This document shows positions 17,803 through 26,987 of a DNA stretch of 64,000 nucleotides, piece after piece. A program made the translations under genes and the position numbers. Origin of the DNA: Clostridiaceae bacterium (GTDB lineage Bacteria > Bacillota > Clostridia > Peptostreptococcales > Natronincolaceae); contig JAHDLO010000015.1 in assembly GCA_018432235.1 (NCBI GenBank), positions 124,001 to 188,000 on the forward strand. Reading direction: 5' to 3'. Position 1 is the stretch's first letter. Every line of letters starts with the position of its first letter. The notes under the pieces were generated by a model. That model was not told the DNA's origin. It saw only the letters and a list, made by a program, of their open reading frames with translations, and made no database searches.

Positions 17803-18894
17803 GTGTTAGAATTTGATGTTGACATGGAACAATTTGCTCAAATAAAAGTAGTAGGAGTAGGCGGCGGTGGAAATAATGCAGTAAATCGAATGATTGAATC
17901 CGGATTAAAGGGTGTAGAATTCATTGCTGTTAACACGGACAAGCAAGCATTATTTACCTCTAAAGCGGAATACAAAATACAAATAGGCGAGAAGCTCACA
18001 AAGGGATTAGGCGCTGGCGCAAATCCGGAAGTGGGTAGAAAAGCAGCAGAGGAAAGCAGAGAGGATATTTGCAAACTATTGCAAGGTTCAGATATGGTCT
18101 TTGTTACTGCAGGAATGGGAGGCGGAACCGGAACGGGTGCGGCTCCGATCGTGGCTGAAATCGCTAAAGAAATGGGCATATTAACAGTAGGCGTTGTCAC
18201 GAAGCCCTTTACCTTTGAAGGTAAAAGGAGAATGATGCATGCTGAACAGGGTATACAGGAGTTAAAAACTAGGGTAGATACCTTAGTGACGATACCAAAT
18301 GATCGATTGCTGCAGGTAATTGAAAAGAAGACAACAATGCTGGAGGCCTTCAGGATTGCGGATGATGTCCTGAAGCAAGGTGTGCAGGGTATTTCTGATC
18401 TTATTGCTGTTCCAGGATTAGTAAATCTTGACTTTGCTGATGTTAAGACTATTATGCTGGAGCAGGGTCTGGCACATATGGGTATTGGACGAGCAGGCGG
18501 TGAAAATCGAGCAATGGAGGCTGCAAAGCAAGCAATTCATAGTCCGTTGCTAGAAACCTCAATCGAAGGAGCTAAAGGGGTATTATTAAATATTACCGGA
18601 GGTGCCGGATTGGGATTATTTGAAGTGAATGAAGCTGCTGAGCTGGTTACACAAGCTGCTGATCAAGATGCTAATATCATCTTCGGTGCGGTCATCAATG
18701 AGGATTTAAAGGATGAAATCAGAATAACTGTCATCGCCACCGGCTTTGAAAAGGACTTGAAGAAAATAATCGACAATCAGGGAAAGAATTTTATCAATCT
18801 TGGCACAGCTAAGGAAATTGCAGCCGCAGCTGCAGATGAAAAGACCAAGAGTGACGACTTAGACATACCTATTTTTCTAAGAAGAAAAAAATAA
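17803..18894 (+). CDS. ftsZ: Cell division GTPase FtsZ
   Basis: Tubulin-like GTPase that forms the division ring. The 363-residue protein has the N-terminal [16 protein letters not shown], the GTPase signature [10 protein letters not shown], the T7 loop [11 protein letters not shown] and a short C-terminal tail ending [10 protein letters not shown], the peptide that binds FtsA/SepF-type partners. GTG at 17803 is chosen because GAAGGGGG lies upstream; the ATG at 17773 lacks a ribosome site. It is transcribed alone, between a promoter and a strong terminator. SepF, a possible membrane anchor, is encoded at 48.4 kb. Confidence 0.97.
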   Translation: MLEFDVDMEQFAQIKVVGVGGGGNNAVNRMIESGLKGVEFIAVNTDKQALFTSKAEYKIQIGEKLTKGLGAGANPEVGRKAAEESREDICKLLQGSDMVFVTAGMGGGTGTGAAPIVAEIAKEMGILTVGVVTKPFTFEGKRRMMHAEQGIQELKTRVDTLVTIPNDRLLQVIEKKTTMLEAFRIADDVLKQGVQGISDLIAVPGLVNLDFADVKTIMLEQGLAHMGIGRAGGENRAMEAAKQAIHSPLLETSIEGAKGVLLNITGGAGLGLFEVNEAAELVTQAADQDANIIFGAVINEDLKDEIRITVIATGFEKDLKKIIDNQGKNFINLGTAKEIAAAAADEKTKSDDLDIPIFLRRKK

Positions 18895-18919
18895 ATTTCT
18901 AAATTAAATAAGTAAGCTT

Positions 18920-18950
18920 AAGGACCTGTATTTACAACAGGTCCTTTTTA
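18920..18950 (+). terminator. Terminator after ftsZ
   Basis: AGGACCTGT (18921-18929) pairs with ACAGGTCCT (18937-18945), followed by TTTTT. Confidence 0.9.
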
Positions 18951-18999
18951 ATTGAGGAAATATTATACAGATTGGACAATTAAAGTGTAAAGAAATAAC

Positions 19000-19049
19000 T
19001 TTTTCGACCCTACAAAATGACAAAAAAATTTAACTGCTTCTAATATAAT
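19000..19049 (+). promoter_or_regulatory. spoIIG promoter: Spo0A-dependent, long-spacer type
   Basis: ATGACA (19017-19022) and TATAAT (19044-19049) are 21 bases apart, too long for ordinary sigma-A use but close to the 22-base spacing of the Bacillus spoIIG promoter, which needs Spo0A. A Spo0A-box-like TTCGACC (19003-19009, 6 of 7 to TTCGACA) lies just upstream and TGACAAA overlaps the -35 box. Direct binding is inferred. Confidence 0.65.
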
Positions 19050-19134
19050 ATTCATAAAAGAATAAGTTAATGAATAGTTTTATAATAGTAATATTTGTCC
19101 ATTAGGCAGTTTTGCCAGAGGGAGGGGCGCTGAT

Positions 19135-20025
19135 ATGGTAGTCTATGCAGAATATGTTTTTTTGGAGAATTTCATTATGAATTTTATCATTCTATCGCTA
19201 ACAGCGAAGTTCGGTAAAGCTGCTGACTCGAAGCTTAAGCTTTTTCTAGCCTCATCATTGGGCGCACTATATGCCTTCATCATTTTTTTTCCCTCTTTGC
19301 ATTTTATGTTTTCCATATTTATGAAGATCGCATGCTCTATGCTAATTATCATTGTTGCCTTCACACCATATCGTTTTAAGGAATTCTTTAAGCTGACTGG
19401 GATTTTTTATCTGATCACCCTTGTCTTTGGCGGCGCTGGCTTTGCTATGTTTTATTTTACAAGCTTTAATGGCATTGTCAGCAACGGCGTGTTTTACATA
19501 ACCAATATATCTGTAAAGAACATCATGCTGGCCTGTGGTGTAGGCTATATTTTGATCAATTTCTGCTGGAGCTACATACAAAGACAGCTGTCTAAGGATA
19601 AGGTATATATGACCCTAAGAATAGAAATGAATGGGGACATTGTAGAACTGAAGGGCATGGTGGATACAGGCAATTCTCTAACGGATCCCATTACCCAATA
19701 CCCGGTAATCATAGTGGAATATGACGCCATACTTAAGCTTCTGCCGGATAATCTTAGAGAGGCCTTTAAGGCTTCAAAGTTTCCGAATTTTAATGATATC
19801 GCACTTTTAATAAATGATACCCTATGGATGACAAGGCTCAGGATCATCCCCTACGAGGCTCTAGGGACAGAAAATGGTATGCTGGTGGGCTTCAAGCCAG
19901 ATTTTGTCTACATCGAAGGGGATACAGATATTAAAAGCGTTAAGGATATCATCGTAGCAATTTATAGCAAGAAGCTTTCAAAAAATGGAGATTATAAAGC
20001 ACTGCTCCACCCGGATTTGGTTTAA
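19135..20025 (+). CDS. spoIIGA: Sporulation sigma-E factor-processing protease SpoIIGA
   Basis: Membrane-bound aspartic protease that removes the pro-sequence of sigma-E in the mother cell after signalling by SpoIIR. The N-terminal half has five membrane segments; the C-terminal protease domain carries the catalytic motif DTGNSLTDP with Asp177. The 296-residue length fits. It directly precedes its substrate gene sigE, 30 bases away, under a Spo0A-type promoter. Confidence 0.95.
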   Translation: MVVYAEYVFLENFIMNFIILSLTAKFGKAADSKLKLFLASSLGALYAFIIFFPSLHFMFSIFMKIACSMLIIIVAFTPYRFKEFFKLTGIFYLITLVFGGAGFAMFYFTSFNGIVSNGVFYITNISVKNIMLACGVGYILINFCWSYIQRQLSKDKVYMTLRIEMNGDIVELKGMVDTGNSLTDPITQYPVIIVEYDAILKLLPDNLREAFKASKFPNFNDIALLINDTLWMTRLRIIPYEALGTENGMLVGFKPDFVYIEGDTDIKSVKDIIVAIYSKKLSKNGDYKALLHPDLV

Positions 20026-20055
20026 AGACTTAAGAAGACATAGGAGGTCGGCAAA

Positions 20056-20787
20056 ATGAAATTTACATTTTTCAAATCAAAGCTCATATTAAGGTATTGG
20101 TATATCAGGATCCTCAAAAAATTAGGGATAGCTGAAGAGGCGATATATTACATCGGCGGCAGCGAAGCTTTGCCTCCGCCATTAACCAATGATGAGGAAA
20201 ACTATCTGATTGATAAGCTGAGAAATGATGAGAGCACAGTAAGGACGATATTAATAGAAAGAAATCTGAGACTGGTGGTTTATATTGCCCGAAAGTTTGA
20301 AAACACAGGAGTAGGAGTGGAGGATCTGATATCTATTGGTACAATAGGCTTAATTAAGGCTGTGAATACCTTCAATCCTGAGAAAAATATAAAGCTGGCG
20401 ACATATGCTTCAAGATGTATTGAAAATGAAATACTCATGTATTTAAGACGTAATAACAAGGTTAGAATGGAGGTCTCCTTTGATGAACCCTTAAATATTG
20501 ATTGGGACGGCAATGAGCTATTGCTGTCGGATATATTGGGGACCGACAATGACACAATCTATCGCTTTCTGGAGGAGGAAGTCGATAAGGATTTATTACG
20601 GTTAGCTCTTGGCAAGCTTTCAAAGAGAGAAAGAAAAATAATGGAGCTTCGTTTTGGACTGACCTCAGGCCAAGAAAAAACACAAAAAGAGGTTGCAGAT
20701 ATTTTAGGCATTTCACAGTCCTATATCTCTAGATTGGAAAAGAGAATCATCGTAAGGCTGAAAAAGGAAATAAACAGGCTGGTATAG
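20056..20787 (+). CDS. sigE: RNA polymerase sporulation sigma factor SigE (pro-form)
   Basis: Mother-cell-specific sigma factor. The 243-residue product begins with a basic, amphipathic pro-sequence of about 27-29 residues that ends at the conserved [13 protein letters not shown], the region of SpoIIGA cleavage. Then come sigma-70 region 2 ([18 protein letters not shown] segment [16 protein letters not shown]) and region 4 ([20 protein letters not shown]). It is the second gene of the spoIIG operon. Candidate targets in this window are spoIVA and perhaps murA. Confidence 0.96.
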   Translation: MKFTFFKSKLILRYWYIRILKKLGIAEEAIYYIGGSEALPPPLTNDEENYLIDKLRNDESTVRTILIERNLRLVVYIARKFENTGVGVEDLISIGTIGLIKAVNTFNPEKNIKLATYASRCIENEILMYLRRNNKVRMEVSFDEPLNIDWDGNELLLSDILGTDNDTIYRFLEEEVDKDLLRLALGKLSKRERKIMELRFGLTSGQEKTQKEVADILGISQSYISRLEKRIIVRLKKEINRLV

Positions 20788-20806
20788 CCCTAAGAAATAA
20801 AGCTTT

Positions 20807-20834
20807 AAAAATCGTCCTGAGAGACGATTTTTTT
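20807..20834 (+). terminator. Terminator after sigE
   Basis: AAAATCGTC pairs with GACGATTTT around a six-base loop, followed by TTTT. Confidence 0.9.
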
Positions 20835-20948
20835 ATCTATATGGTAATATTTTCATAATAAATTGTCTGAGATATAGTTATAAAATTGCCTTTTCCGTCA
20901 ATAATTTAAATATTAAAGGGGTAATTCATCGTGAAAGGACGGAAGAAT

Positions 20949-21722
20949 ATGCACATTAACAAAGTTGAAATTTGCGGAGTTAACACATCAGAATTACCGG
21001 TTCTAACCAATAGTCATATGAGAAAGCTTTTTGATAAAATAAAGCAGGGCGACAATGGAGCGCGGGAAGAATTTATTCAGGGGAATTTAAGGCTTGTTTT
21101 AAGTGTTATTCAGAGATTTAATAATAGAGGAGAGCATGTGGATGACCTGTTTCAGGTGGGCTGTATAGGACTGATTAAGGCCATAGACAATTTTGACCTG
21201 AGTCAGAATGTCAGATTTTCCACCTACGCTGTCCCGATGATAATTGGTGAAATAAGGAGATACTTAAGGGATAATAATGCCATAAGGGTGAGTCGTTCTT
21301 TAAGAGATACTGCATATAAAGCCCTGCAGGTAAGGGATCAGCTTATAAATAAAAATGGTAAGGAGCCGACTATAACAGAAATTGCAGAGCAATTAAATGT
21401 TCCCCGGGAAGAAATTGTTTTTGCTCTGGATGCAATACAAGACCCGGTTTCATTGTTTGAACCCATCTACCATGATAGTGGGGATGCCATTTTTGTAATG
21501 GATCAGGTGAGTGATGAAAAGAGTGAGGATGAAACATGGATAGACAGTATCGCCTTAAATGAGGCAATGCGACGACTAAATGACAGGGAAAAGCTGATAT
21601 TATCTCTGCGGTTTTTCGACGGGAGAACTCAAATGGAGGTGGCTGATGAGATAGGTATATCTCAGGCACAGGTTTCCAGGCTCGAAAAGACTGCCCTAAA
21701 GCATATGAAAAAATATATATGA
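20949..21722 (+). CDS. sigG: RNA polymerase sporulation sigma factor SigG
   Basis: Late forespore sigma factor. The N-terminal NKVEICGVNTSELPVLTN closely follows the known SigG start, which selects ATG 20949; GTG 20931 with AAAGGGG upstream is the alternative. Regions 2 (DDLFQVGCIGLIKAIDNFD), 3 and 4 (MEVADEIGISQAQVSRLEK) are intact in about 257 residues. As in Bacillus it follows sigE but is separated from it by a terminator, consistent with a separate forespore promoter, which I could not identify with confidence. Confidence 0.95.
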   Translation: MHINKVEICGVNTSELPVLTNSHMRKLFDKIKQGDNGAREEFIQGNLRLVLSVIQRFNNRGEHVDDLFQVGCIGLIKAIDNFDLSQNVRFSTYAVPMIIGEIRRYLRDNNAIRVSRSLRDTAYKALQVRDQLINKNGKEPTITEIAEQLNVPREEIVFALDAIQDPVSLFEPIYHDSGDAIFVMDQVSDEKSEDETWIDSIALNEAMRRLNDREKLILSLRFFDGRTQMEVADEIGISQAQVSRLEKTALKHMKKYI

Positions 21723-21818
21723 TATCTTTTGCTTTATGAGGCATAAATCTGAAGTCATTGCTATACATATGTATATAGGATGTACCACAAAGGGAAATGA
21801 TTAAAGGGAGGAATACAT

Positions 21819-22145
21819 ATGTTAAGGGCTTCGGATTTAACTCAAAAGGAGGTTATAAATATAACCGATGGCAAAAGAATTGGTCTTATAGCAGATTTAG
21901 AGGTGGATTTGAAAAAGGGCAAAATAAATGCGGTAATCATACCAGACGCAGGCAGGTTTATGGGCTTCTTTGGAAAGGAGCATGATTTCGAAATATCCTG
22001 GGAGCAAATAAAAAAGATCGGTGAGGACGTCATCTTGGTAGAGCTGAAGGGCGCTCTTGAGCCCCAGAGCTATCGAGAAAATGAAAACAGACCGGTAATA
22101 ATTGAGCCAGAATTTGTTAGAAGGGAAGATAATGACAAAGAATAG
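21819..22145 (+). CDS. ylmC: YlmC/YmxH family PRC-barrel sporulation protein
   Basis: A 108-residue protein with a PRC-barrel fold: LRASDLTQKEVINITDGKR, IGLIADLEVDLKKGKI and VIIPDAGRFMGFFGKE are the typical beta strands. Members cluster with sporulation genes; in Bacillus ylmC sits at the same place after sigG. Exact role unknown. ATG 21819 follows AAAGGGAGGAA. The C-terminal tail is charged and probably flexible. Confidence 0.85.
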   Translation: MLRASDLTQKEVINITDGKRIGLIADLEVDLKKGKINAVIIPDAGRFMGFFGKEHDFEISWEQIKKIGEDVILVELKGALEPQSYRENENRPVIIEPEFVRREDNDKE

Positions 22146-22188
22146 TGCAGCTATAGGCTGGGTCTCTTTACTCATATTGAAATTTCAA

Positions 22189-22217
22189 TAGACATAGAAA
22201 ATAATGTATATTATAAT
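22189..22217 (+). promoter_or_regulatory. sigma-A promoter of nrdR
   Basis: TAGACA (22189-22194), 17 bases, TATAAT (22212-22217), about 44 bases before the nrdR start. Confidence 0.7.
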
Positions 22218-22260
22218 CTAAATATACTAGTTCATAATAAGGTTTATTGGAGGAGATTTC

Positions 22261-22722
22261 ATGAATTGTCCCTTCTGTTTTCATTTTGATTCCAAGGTAG
22301 TGGATTCAAGACCTACAGATGAAGGTAATGCGATCAGACGAAGAAGAGAATGTATATCCTGTGGTAAAAGATTTACTACCTATGAAAAGGTAGAGGAAAT
22401 ACCCTTGATTGTTGTGAAAAAAGGTGGCGCAAGGGAAGCCTTTAATAGAAATAAGGTGTTGAACGGCATAATTCGTGCCTGTGAAAAACGCCCGGTTTCC
22501 TTAAGCAAAATAGAGCATATTGTAGATGAAATAGAAAAGCAGCTATATAATTCTATGGAAAAGGAAATCACTACTGAGCTTATAGGTAGACTTGTAATGG
22601 ACCATATCAAGAAGCTGGATGAGGTGGCCTATGTTAGATTTGCCTCAGTATATAGAGAATTTAAGGATATTAATACCTTTATGGAGGAGCTAAAAAAGCT
22701 CTTAAATGAAAAGAATATATAA
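22261..22722 (+). CDS. nrdR: Transcriptional repressor NrdR
   Basis: Represses ribonucleotide reductase operons in response to ATP/dATP. The 153-residue protein has the N-terminal zinc ribbon CPFC...[12 protein letters not shown] and an ATP-cone domain starting [19 protein letters not shown] 22261 follows GGAGG. It has its own promoter and is closed by a terminator. No ribonucleotide reductase gene is in the window. Confidence 0.96.
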   Translation: MNCPFCFHFDSKVVDSRPTDEGNAIRRRRECISCGKRFTTYEKVEEIPLIVVKKGGAREAFNRNKVLNGIIRACEKRPVSLSKIEHIVDEIEKQLYNSMEKEITTELIGRLVMDHIKKLDEVAYVRFASVYREFKDINTFMEELKKLLNEKNI

Positions 22723-22728
22723 TATATA

Positions 22729-22757
22729 AAGAGCAAATAGACATTTGCTCTTTTGTT
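22729..22757 (+). terminator. Terminator after nrdR
   Basis: AAGAGCAAAT pairs with ATTTGCTCTT around a four-base loop, with TTTTG following. It overlaps the leader of pgeF. Confidence 0.85.
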
Positions 22758-22771
22758 ATAGGAGGTGTAGA

Positions 22772-23584
22772 ATGGCTTATAAAATAATGGATTACAAAGG
22801 GCTGAAGCTTGTAACCTTTAACAGACTGGAGGCGTTGGGTATTTTAAAGCATGGCTTCAGCACCCGTCTGGGAGGCTTTAGTAGCAAGCCCTATGACAGC
22901 CTAAATCTTGGTGTCAAGACTGAGGATGCTGCTACAGCAGTAAGATTAAATACCCAAAAGCTTTGTGAGGCAGTCGGTGTGAATTTTGAGGATTTGGTCA
23001 CAACAGATCAGGTTCATGCTGACAAAATAAGAATTGTAACCTCTGCCGACAAGGGCAAGGGCTTCATCATAGAACGAGATTACGAGGGAATAGATGCACT
23101 AATCACCAATGCATCAGGGGTGCCCCTCATTTCCTACTATGCAGACTGTGTTCCTTTATATATTGTGGACCCGGTAAGACGGGTGGTGGCTCTGGCCCAC
23201 GCCGGCTGGAAGGGAACAGTTATGAAAATAGGAAAAAAGACAGTCGCACAAATGATGGCGGTCTTTAATTCAAAGGTAGAGGATATCATCGTTGTTATAG
23301 GCCCCTCCATAGGCTTATGCTGCTATGAGGTCAGTGAAGCTGTTGTTGCCAAATTTAACACAAATTTTACAGATGTCTCAAGCTTTGTATTTCCAAAGGA
23401 TGAAGGTAAATACATGCTGGATTTGTGGACTGCCAATCGTTTAGTACTAGAGGAAATTGGTATAAAAGATAGAAATATAGTAGTAAGTCGTTTGTGCACA
23501 GGCTGTTCAACCGAAATGTTTTTTTCCCATCGAATGGAGGGCCCCAATACCGGCAGAATGGCTTCCATAATACAATTGAGCTAG
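22772..23584 (+). CDS. pgeF: Polyphenol oxidase/purine nucleoside phosphorylase family protein (YlmD, LACC1 family)
   Basis: Cytoplasmic metalloenzyme of the YfiH/LACC1 family, for which purine nucleoside phosphorylase, adenosine deaminase and a peptidoglycan-editing role have been reported. The 270-residue protein holds the zinc-site residues in TTDQVHADKI, YYADCVPLY and ALAHAGWKGT, and the later GPSIGLCCYEV and CTGCSTEMFFSHR. ATG 22772 follows GGAGGTG; upstream in-frame ATG codons lie in the nrdR terminator. In Bacillus ylmD sits beside ylmE-sepF; here it is split from those genes by 25 kb. Confidence 0.9.
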   Translation: MAYKIMDYKGLKLVTFNRLEALGILKHGFSTRLGGFSSKPYDSLNLGVKTEDAATAVRLNTQKLCEAVGVNFEDLVTTDQVHADKIRIVTSADKGKGFIIERDYEGIDALITNASGVPLISYYADCVPLYIVDPVRRVVALAHAGWKGTVMKIGKKTVAQMMAVFNSKVEDIIVVIGPSIGLCCYEVSEAVVAKFNTNFTDVSSFVFPKDEGKYMLDLWTANRLVLEEIGIKDRNIVVSRLCTGCSTEMFFSHRMEGPNTGRMASIIQLS

Positions 23585-23595
23585 GAGGAGCATTC

Positions 23596-24285
23596 ATGAG
23601 TCAAAAGAAAATATTGATTGTTGACGATGAAGAGCATATATTAGAGCTAATAAAATTTAATCTTGAAAAGAACGGCTTTGAGGTCATAACCCTCGATAAT
23701 GGAGAGGCAACCATTGGTGTATTGCAGGATAATCCTGTGGATCTTGTGGTGCTGGATTTGATGCTGCCTGGAATGGATGGACTGGAGGTATGCAAGAATA
23801 TAAGGAGAATCGACGGGCTGGAGAAGCTTCCTATTATAATGCTGACAGCAAAAAGTGAAGAGACCGACAGGATTTTGGGGCTTGAGCTGGGGGCAGATGA
23901 TTATTTGACCAAGCCCTTTAGCGTTAGGGAGCTGATCGCTAGAATAAAGGCGGTGCTGAGGAGAAGTGAGGACAAGAAGGTCGTTAAATCCAAAACTTTA
24001 AGAATTAAGGACATAGCCATGGATACTGAGAAGCATGAGGTAACCATTAATGGTGAATTGGTGGAATTAACACTGAAGGAGTTCGAGCTACTAAAGATAC
24101 TGATAGAAAACAGAGGGAAGGTATTGACACGGAATCTTTTGCTGGATGAGGTGTGGGGTTATGATTATTTTGGCGAGACTAGAACTGTTGACGTGCATAT
24201 TCGACATCTCAGAAAAAAAATTGGAGACGACGAGTCCGGGGAATATATAGAGACCATCAGAGGCGTTGGCTACAAGATGAAGTAG
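23596..24285 (+). CDS. OmpR/PhoB-family response regulator (PhoP/WalR-like)
   Basis: A 229-residue DNA-binding response regulator. The receiver domain has the acidic pair Asp10/Asp11, the phosphoacceptor Asp54 in VVLDLMLPGMDG, and the conserved Lys in ADDYLTKPFS. The C-terminal winged helix shows LTLKEFELLKIL and GETRTVDVHIRHLRKKIG. ATG 23596 follows AGGAGG; the longer reading frame overlaps pgeF. It is cotranscribed with the kinase gene 12 bases downstream. Sequence fits both PhoP and WalR; no walH/walI/walJ or phosphate genes are adjacent, so the regulon is open. Confidence 0.9.
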   Translation: MSQKKILIVDDEEHILELIKFNLEKNGFEVITLDNGEATIGVLQDNPVDLVVLDLMLPGMDGLEVCKNIRRIDGLEKLPIIMLTAKSEETDRILGLELGADDYLTKPFSVRELIARIKAVLRRSEDKKVVKSKTLRIKDIAMDTEKHEVTINGELVELTLKEFELLKILIENRGKVLTRNLLLDEVWGYDYFGETRTVDVHIRHLRKKIGDDESGEYIETIRGVGYKMK

Positions 24286-24297
24286 GTGTGTTATAGT

Positions 24298-26064
24298 ATG
24301 CAAAAAAAATTATTTACTGCCTTTTCAATTATACTTTTACTGGGAATACTAACTTCCGGCATCCTATACCTTGGACTGATTCGTACCGTATATATGAATG
24401 AGCTGGAAACAAAGCTTGTGTCGAATATTCGACTAATAGAGAGCTTCATTGAGGATAAGGAAGCCCGAATGAATGAAGATGAGCTGAGGCACTTTGCCTC
24501 AGAGTACGGGGATAGGATACATGCAAGAATCACCTTTATAGATGCCGCCGGCAATGTTTTGGCGGACACGCTAAGATCTGCAGAGGATATTGAAAACCAC
24601 TACAATCGTCCAGAGATTCAAAGTGCCTATAATGGTGAGATTGGTAAAGCATCACGCTTTAGTAAAACCGTAAATCAGGAAATGTTTTACGTGGCTGCTC
24701 CGGTTGCGTTTGACAATCAGGATATAAAAGTAATCAGATTAGCGGTAAACCTTGTAGAAATACAAGCGACAAACCGTAAGCTATACTATTATATCGGCAT
24801 TTCTATTGTCATTGGACTATTTGCCTCTCTTGCTCTCGCCTCTAGATTCATTTCTAAAATGATGAGACCCATAAGGGAAATGACGGAGATCACACAAAAG
24901 ATTGCTTCAGGGGATTTAAATAGAAGAGTAAATATCATCGATGATGACGAAATAGGAGAGCTGGCGGAAAACTTCAATTATATGGCGAATCAGCTGAAGG
25001 ATAATATTGATAAGCTCTCGGACAACAATACTAAGTTCATGGCTGTATTAACCAGTATAATAAATCCCATTATAGCAGTTGATAACAAGCATCGTATTAT
25101 TCTTTTGAACCCTGCTGCGGAGGCACTGTTTAAGATAAAGGCGGAGGAGGCAATAGGCAAGCATATTATTGAGGTAATAAGAAATAATGTGCTGGATCAG
25201 CAAATTCAAGGAATATTTGAAAATCCAGTTGAAAATCAAATAGAAATTGCGATCAATGACCATGGCAAAAAGATATTAAAAATATACACAACTCCCATCA
25301 AGCTGGAAAATGATCCAACGAGAATCATCGGCATCGTGGCATTAATGGAGGATGTTACCGAGATTAGAAAGCTGGAAAAAATGCGCTCAGATTTTGTTGC
25401 TAATGTCTCTCATGAGCTAAAGACGCCGTTAACCTCCATTAGTGGTTTTGTAGAAACCTTAAAGTCTGGAGAAATAGAGGATGAGGCCACGACAAAGCGA
25501 TTCCTCGATATAATAGATATAGAAACCGAGAGGCTTACTCGTTTAATAGAAGATATTCTTTCACTATCAGAAATAGAAAACTCACAGGCCAGAGATTTCC
25601 AACAGGAGATATTAACCAGTGAAGCCATCCGGGAGGTCACAGAAATTATTGCACCTATTGCAGTTAGCAAAGAAATAGAGCTAATGGCTGAAATAGAAGC
25701 AAATCTGCCAAGTTTAAAGGGAAATTCAGATTGGTTTAAACAGATGCTGATCAATCTACTGGACAATGCGATAAAGTACACGCCCAATAAAGGACGGGTT
25801 TCCATAAATGCTTATGAAAAATACAACAATATCGTTATTGTAATTAGAGATACAGGTATAGGAATTCCCAAAAAGGATATCCCCAGGCTGTTTGAGCGGT
25901 TCTACCGTGTAGATAAGGCCAGATCCAGAAAGGTTGGAGGAACAGGCCTAGGCCTCGCTATTGTCAAACATATCGTGCTTTCTCTAAAGGGTAGGATAAA
26001 GGTCAGCAGTGAAGTCGGCAAGGGTACCGAATTTACCGTTATATTGCCTAAAAGTAATGAATAA
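24298..26064 (+). CDS. Sensor histidine kinase with HAMP and PAS domains (PhoR/WalK-like)
   Basis: A 588-residue membrane kinase: span 1 (about 7-27), an extracytoplasmic sensor of about 130 residues, span 2 (about 163-184), HAMP (about 185-238), PAS (about 248-350), HisKA with His372 in NVSHELKTPL, and a HATPase domain with NLLDNAIKYTP, DTGIGIP and GGTGLGLAIVKH. ATG 24298 is preferred over GTG 24286. It is the cognate kinase of the preceding regulator. The layout suits PhoR and WalK; the stimulus is unknown. Confidence 0.9.
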   Translation: MQKKLFTAFSIILLLGILTSGILYLGLIRTVYMNELETKLVSNIRLIESFIEDKEARMNEDELRHFASEYGDRIHARITFIDAAGNVLADTLRSAEDIENHYNRPEIQSAYNGEIGKASRFSKTVNQEMFYVAAPVAFDNQDIKVIRLAVNLVEIQATNRKLYYYIGISIVIGLFASLALASRFISKMMRPIREMTEITQKIASGDLNRRVNIIDDDEIGELAENFNYMANQLKDNIDKLSDNNTKFMAVLTSIINPIIAVDNKHRIILLNPAAEALFKIKAEEAIGKHIIEVIRNNVLDQQIQGIFENPVENQIEIAINDHGKKILKIYTTPIKLENDPTRIIGIVALMEDVTEIRKLEKMRSDFVANVSHELKTPLTSISGFVETLKSGEIEDEATTKRFLDIIDIETERLTRLIEDILSLSEIENSQARDFQQEILTSEAIREVTEIIAPIAVSKEIELMAEIEANLPSLKGNSDWFKQMLINLLDNAIKYTPNKGRVSINAYEKYNNIVIVIRDTGIGIPKKDIPRLFERFYRVDKARSRKVGGTGLGLAIVKHIVLSLKGRIKVSSEVGKGTEFTVILPKSNE

Positions 26065-26144
26065 CTGAGGAACCTGCATAATCATAAAAAGAGGAGCCGT
26101 AGGTTTAAGCAAAGCCAAAAGTTCTCTCAATTAAATATTTTATA

Positions 26145-26194
26145 AAAAGCAAGGAAAATATTGCAGCAGCAGCAATATATTCCTTGCTTTTTTA
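26145..26194 (+). terminator. Terminator after the two-component operon
   Basis: A long stem: AAAAGCAAGGAA(A)ATATTGC pairs with GCAATAT(A)TTCCTTGCTTTT around AGCAGCA, with T run. Confidence 0.95.
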
Positions 26195-26270
26195 TGGCTT
26201 GGAAAGCAGTATACTTTAATTTTATAAAGGGAAATATAAAGACAATTAAGGTAATTAAGGAGGAATATAA

Positions 26271-26987
26271 ATGTCTATAGGAATGATTTTATTAATTGGC
26301 GTAGCTGTTTTAATATTTATGGGCCTTGCAGAAAGAGTATTAGATAGATTAAGACTAAATGATAAGGCAGCAATTGTTATTATAATTGCGATTGTTTTGT
26401 CAACAATTTTTATACCGGACATTGCGTTAACTGAAAGCGTATCTATAAATATTGGCGGCTTTGTTATACCAATGGGCTTGGCCATATACCTATTTATTAA
26501 GGCCGAAACCGGCAAGGAAAAGCTGAGGGCAGTGATTGCAGCAGTGGTGGCAGGTGGACTGATTTATGTCGCACAGAGATATGTTCTGCCTGCAGACCCA
26601 GAAAGAATGCCATTGGATCCCAATTATGTATATGCAATTATAGGGGGCTTGACAGCATATTTACTTGGCCGCTCCAGAAGAGCCGCCTTTATCGCAGGGG
26701 TTGTCGGTGTTGTTATCAGCGATGTGATACAGCTTGTGCTCAATAACATCAATAACATACCCTCACCTACCCGTTTTGGCGGAGCAGGCGGTTTGGATAC
26801 CACTATGATTGCCGGTATCCTCGGGGTATTATTGGCGGAAATTATAGGGGAAGCAAGAGAGCATTTACAGGGAGGAACAGATAAAAAGAAGATGCATTTT
26901 GATAAGGGTCATTTTGTAAGCAGCCTTGGTCAGGAGGAAAAGGATAAAAATAATGACAGAAATGGAGATGACAAGAATGAAGGTTAA
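26271..26987 (+). CDS. DUF1614-like membrane protein
   Basis: A 238-residue protein with six to seven predicted spans in the first 200 residues (for instance MILLIGVAVLIFMGLAERV and AAIVIIIAIVLSTIFIP) and a charged, Lys/Asp-rich cytoplasmic tail. It resembles DUF1614 membrane proteins found beside spoIIP-like genes in Clostridia. ATG 26271 follows AAGGAGG. Its end overlaps the next gene by 11 bases, so the two are coupled. Function unknown; the neighbourhood suggests sporulation. Confidence 0.7.
   Translation: MSIGMILLIGVAVLIFMGLAERVLDRLRLNDKAAIVIIIAIVLSTIFIPDIALTESVSINIGGFVIPMGLAIYLFIKAETGKEKLRAVIAAVVAGGLIYVAQRYVLPADPERMPLDPNYVYAIIGGLTAYLLGRSRRAAFIAGVVGVVISDVIQLVLNNINNIPSPTRFGGAGGLDTTMIAGILGVLLAEIIGEAREHLQGGTDKKKMHFDKGHFVSSLGQEEKDKNNDRNGDDKNEG

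Noticed and set aside
21741..21767. Sigma-G/F promoter before ylmC
   Set aside because: GCATA and a TATACAT-like box are present, but the -10 match is poor, so it was not listed as a feature.
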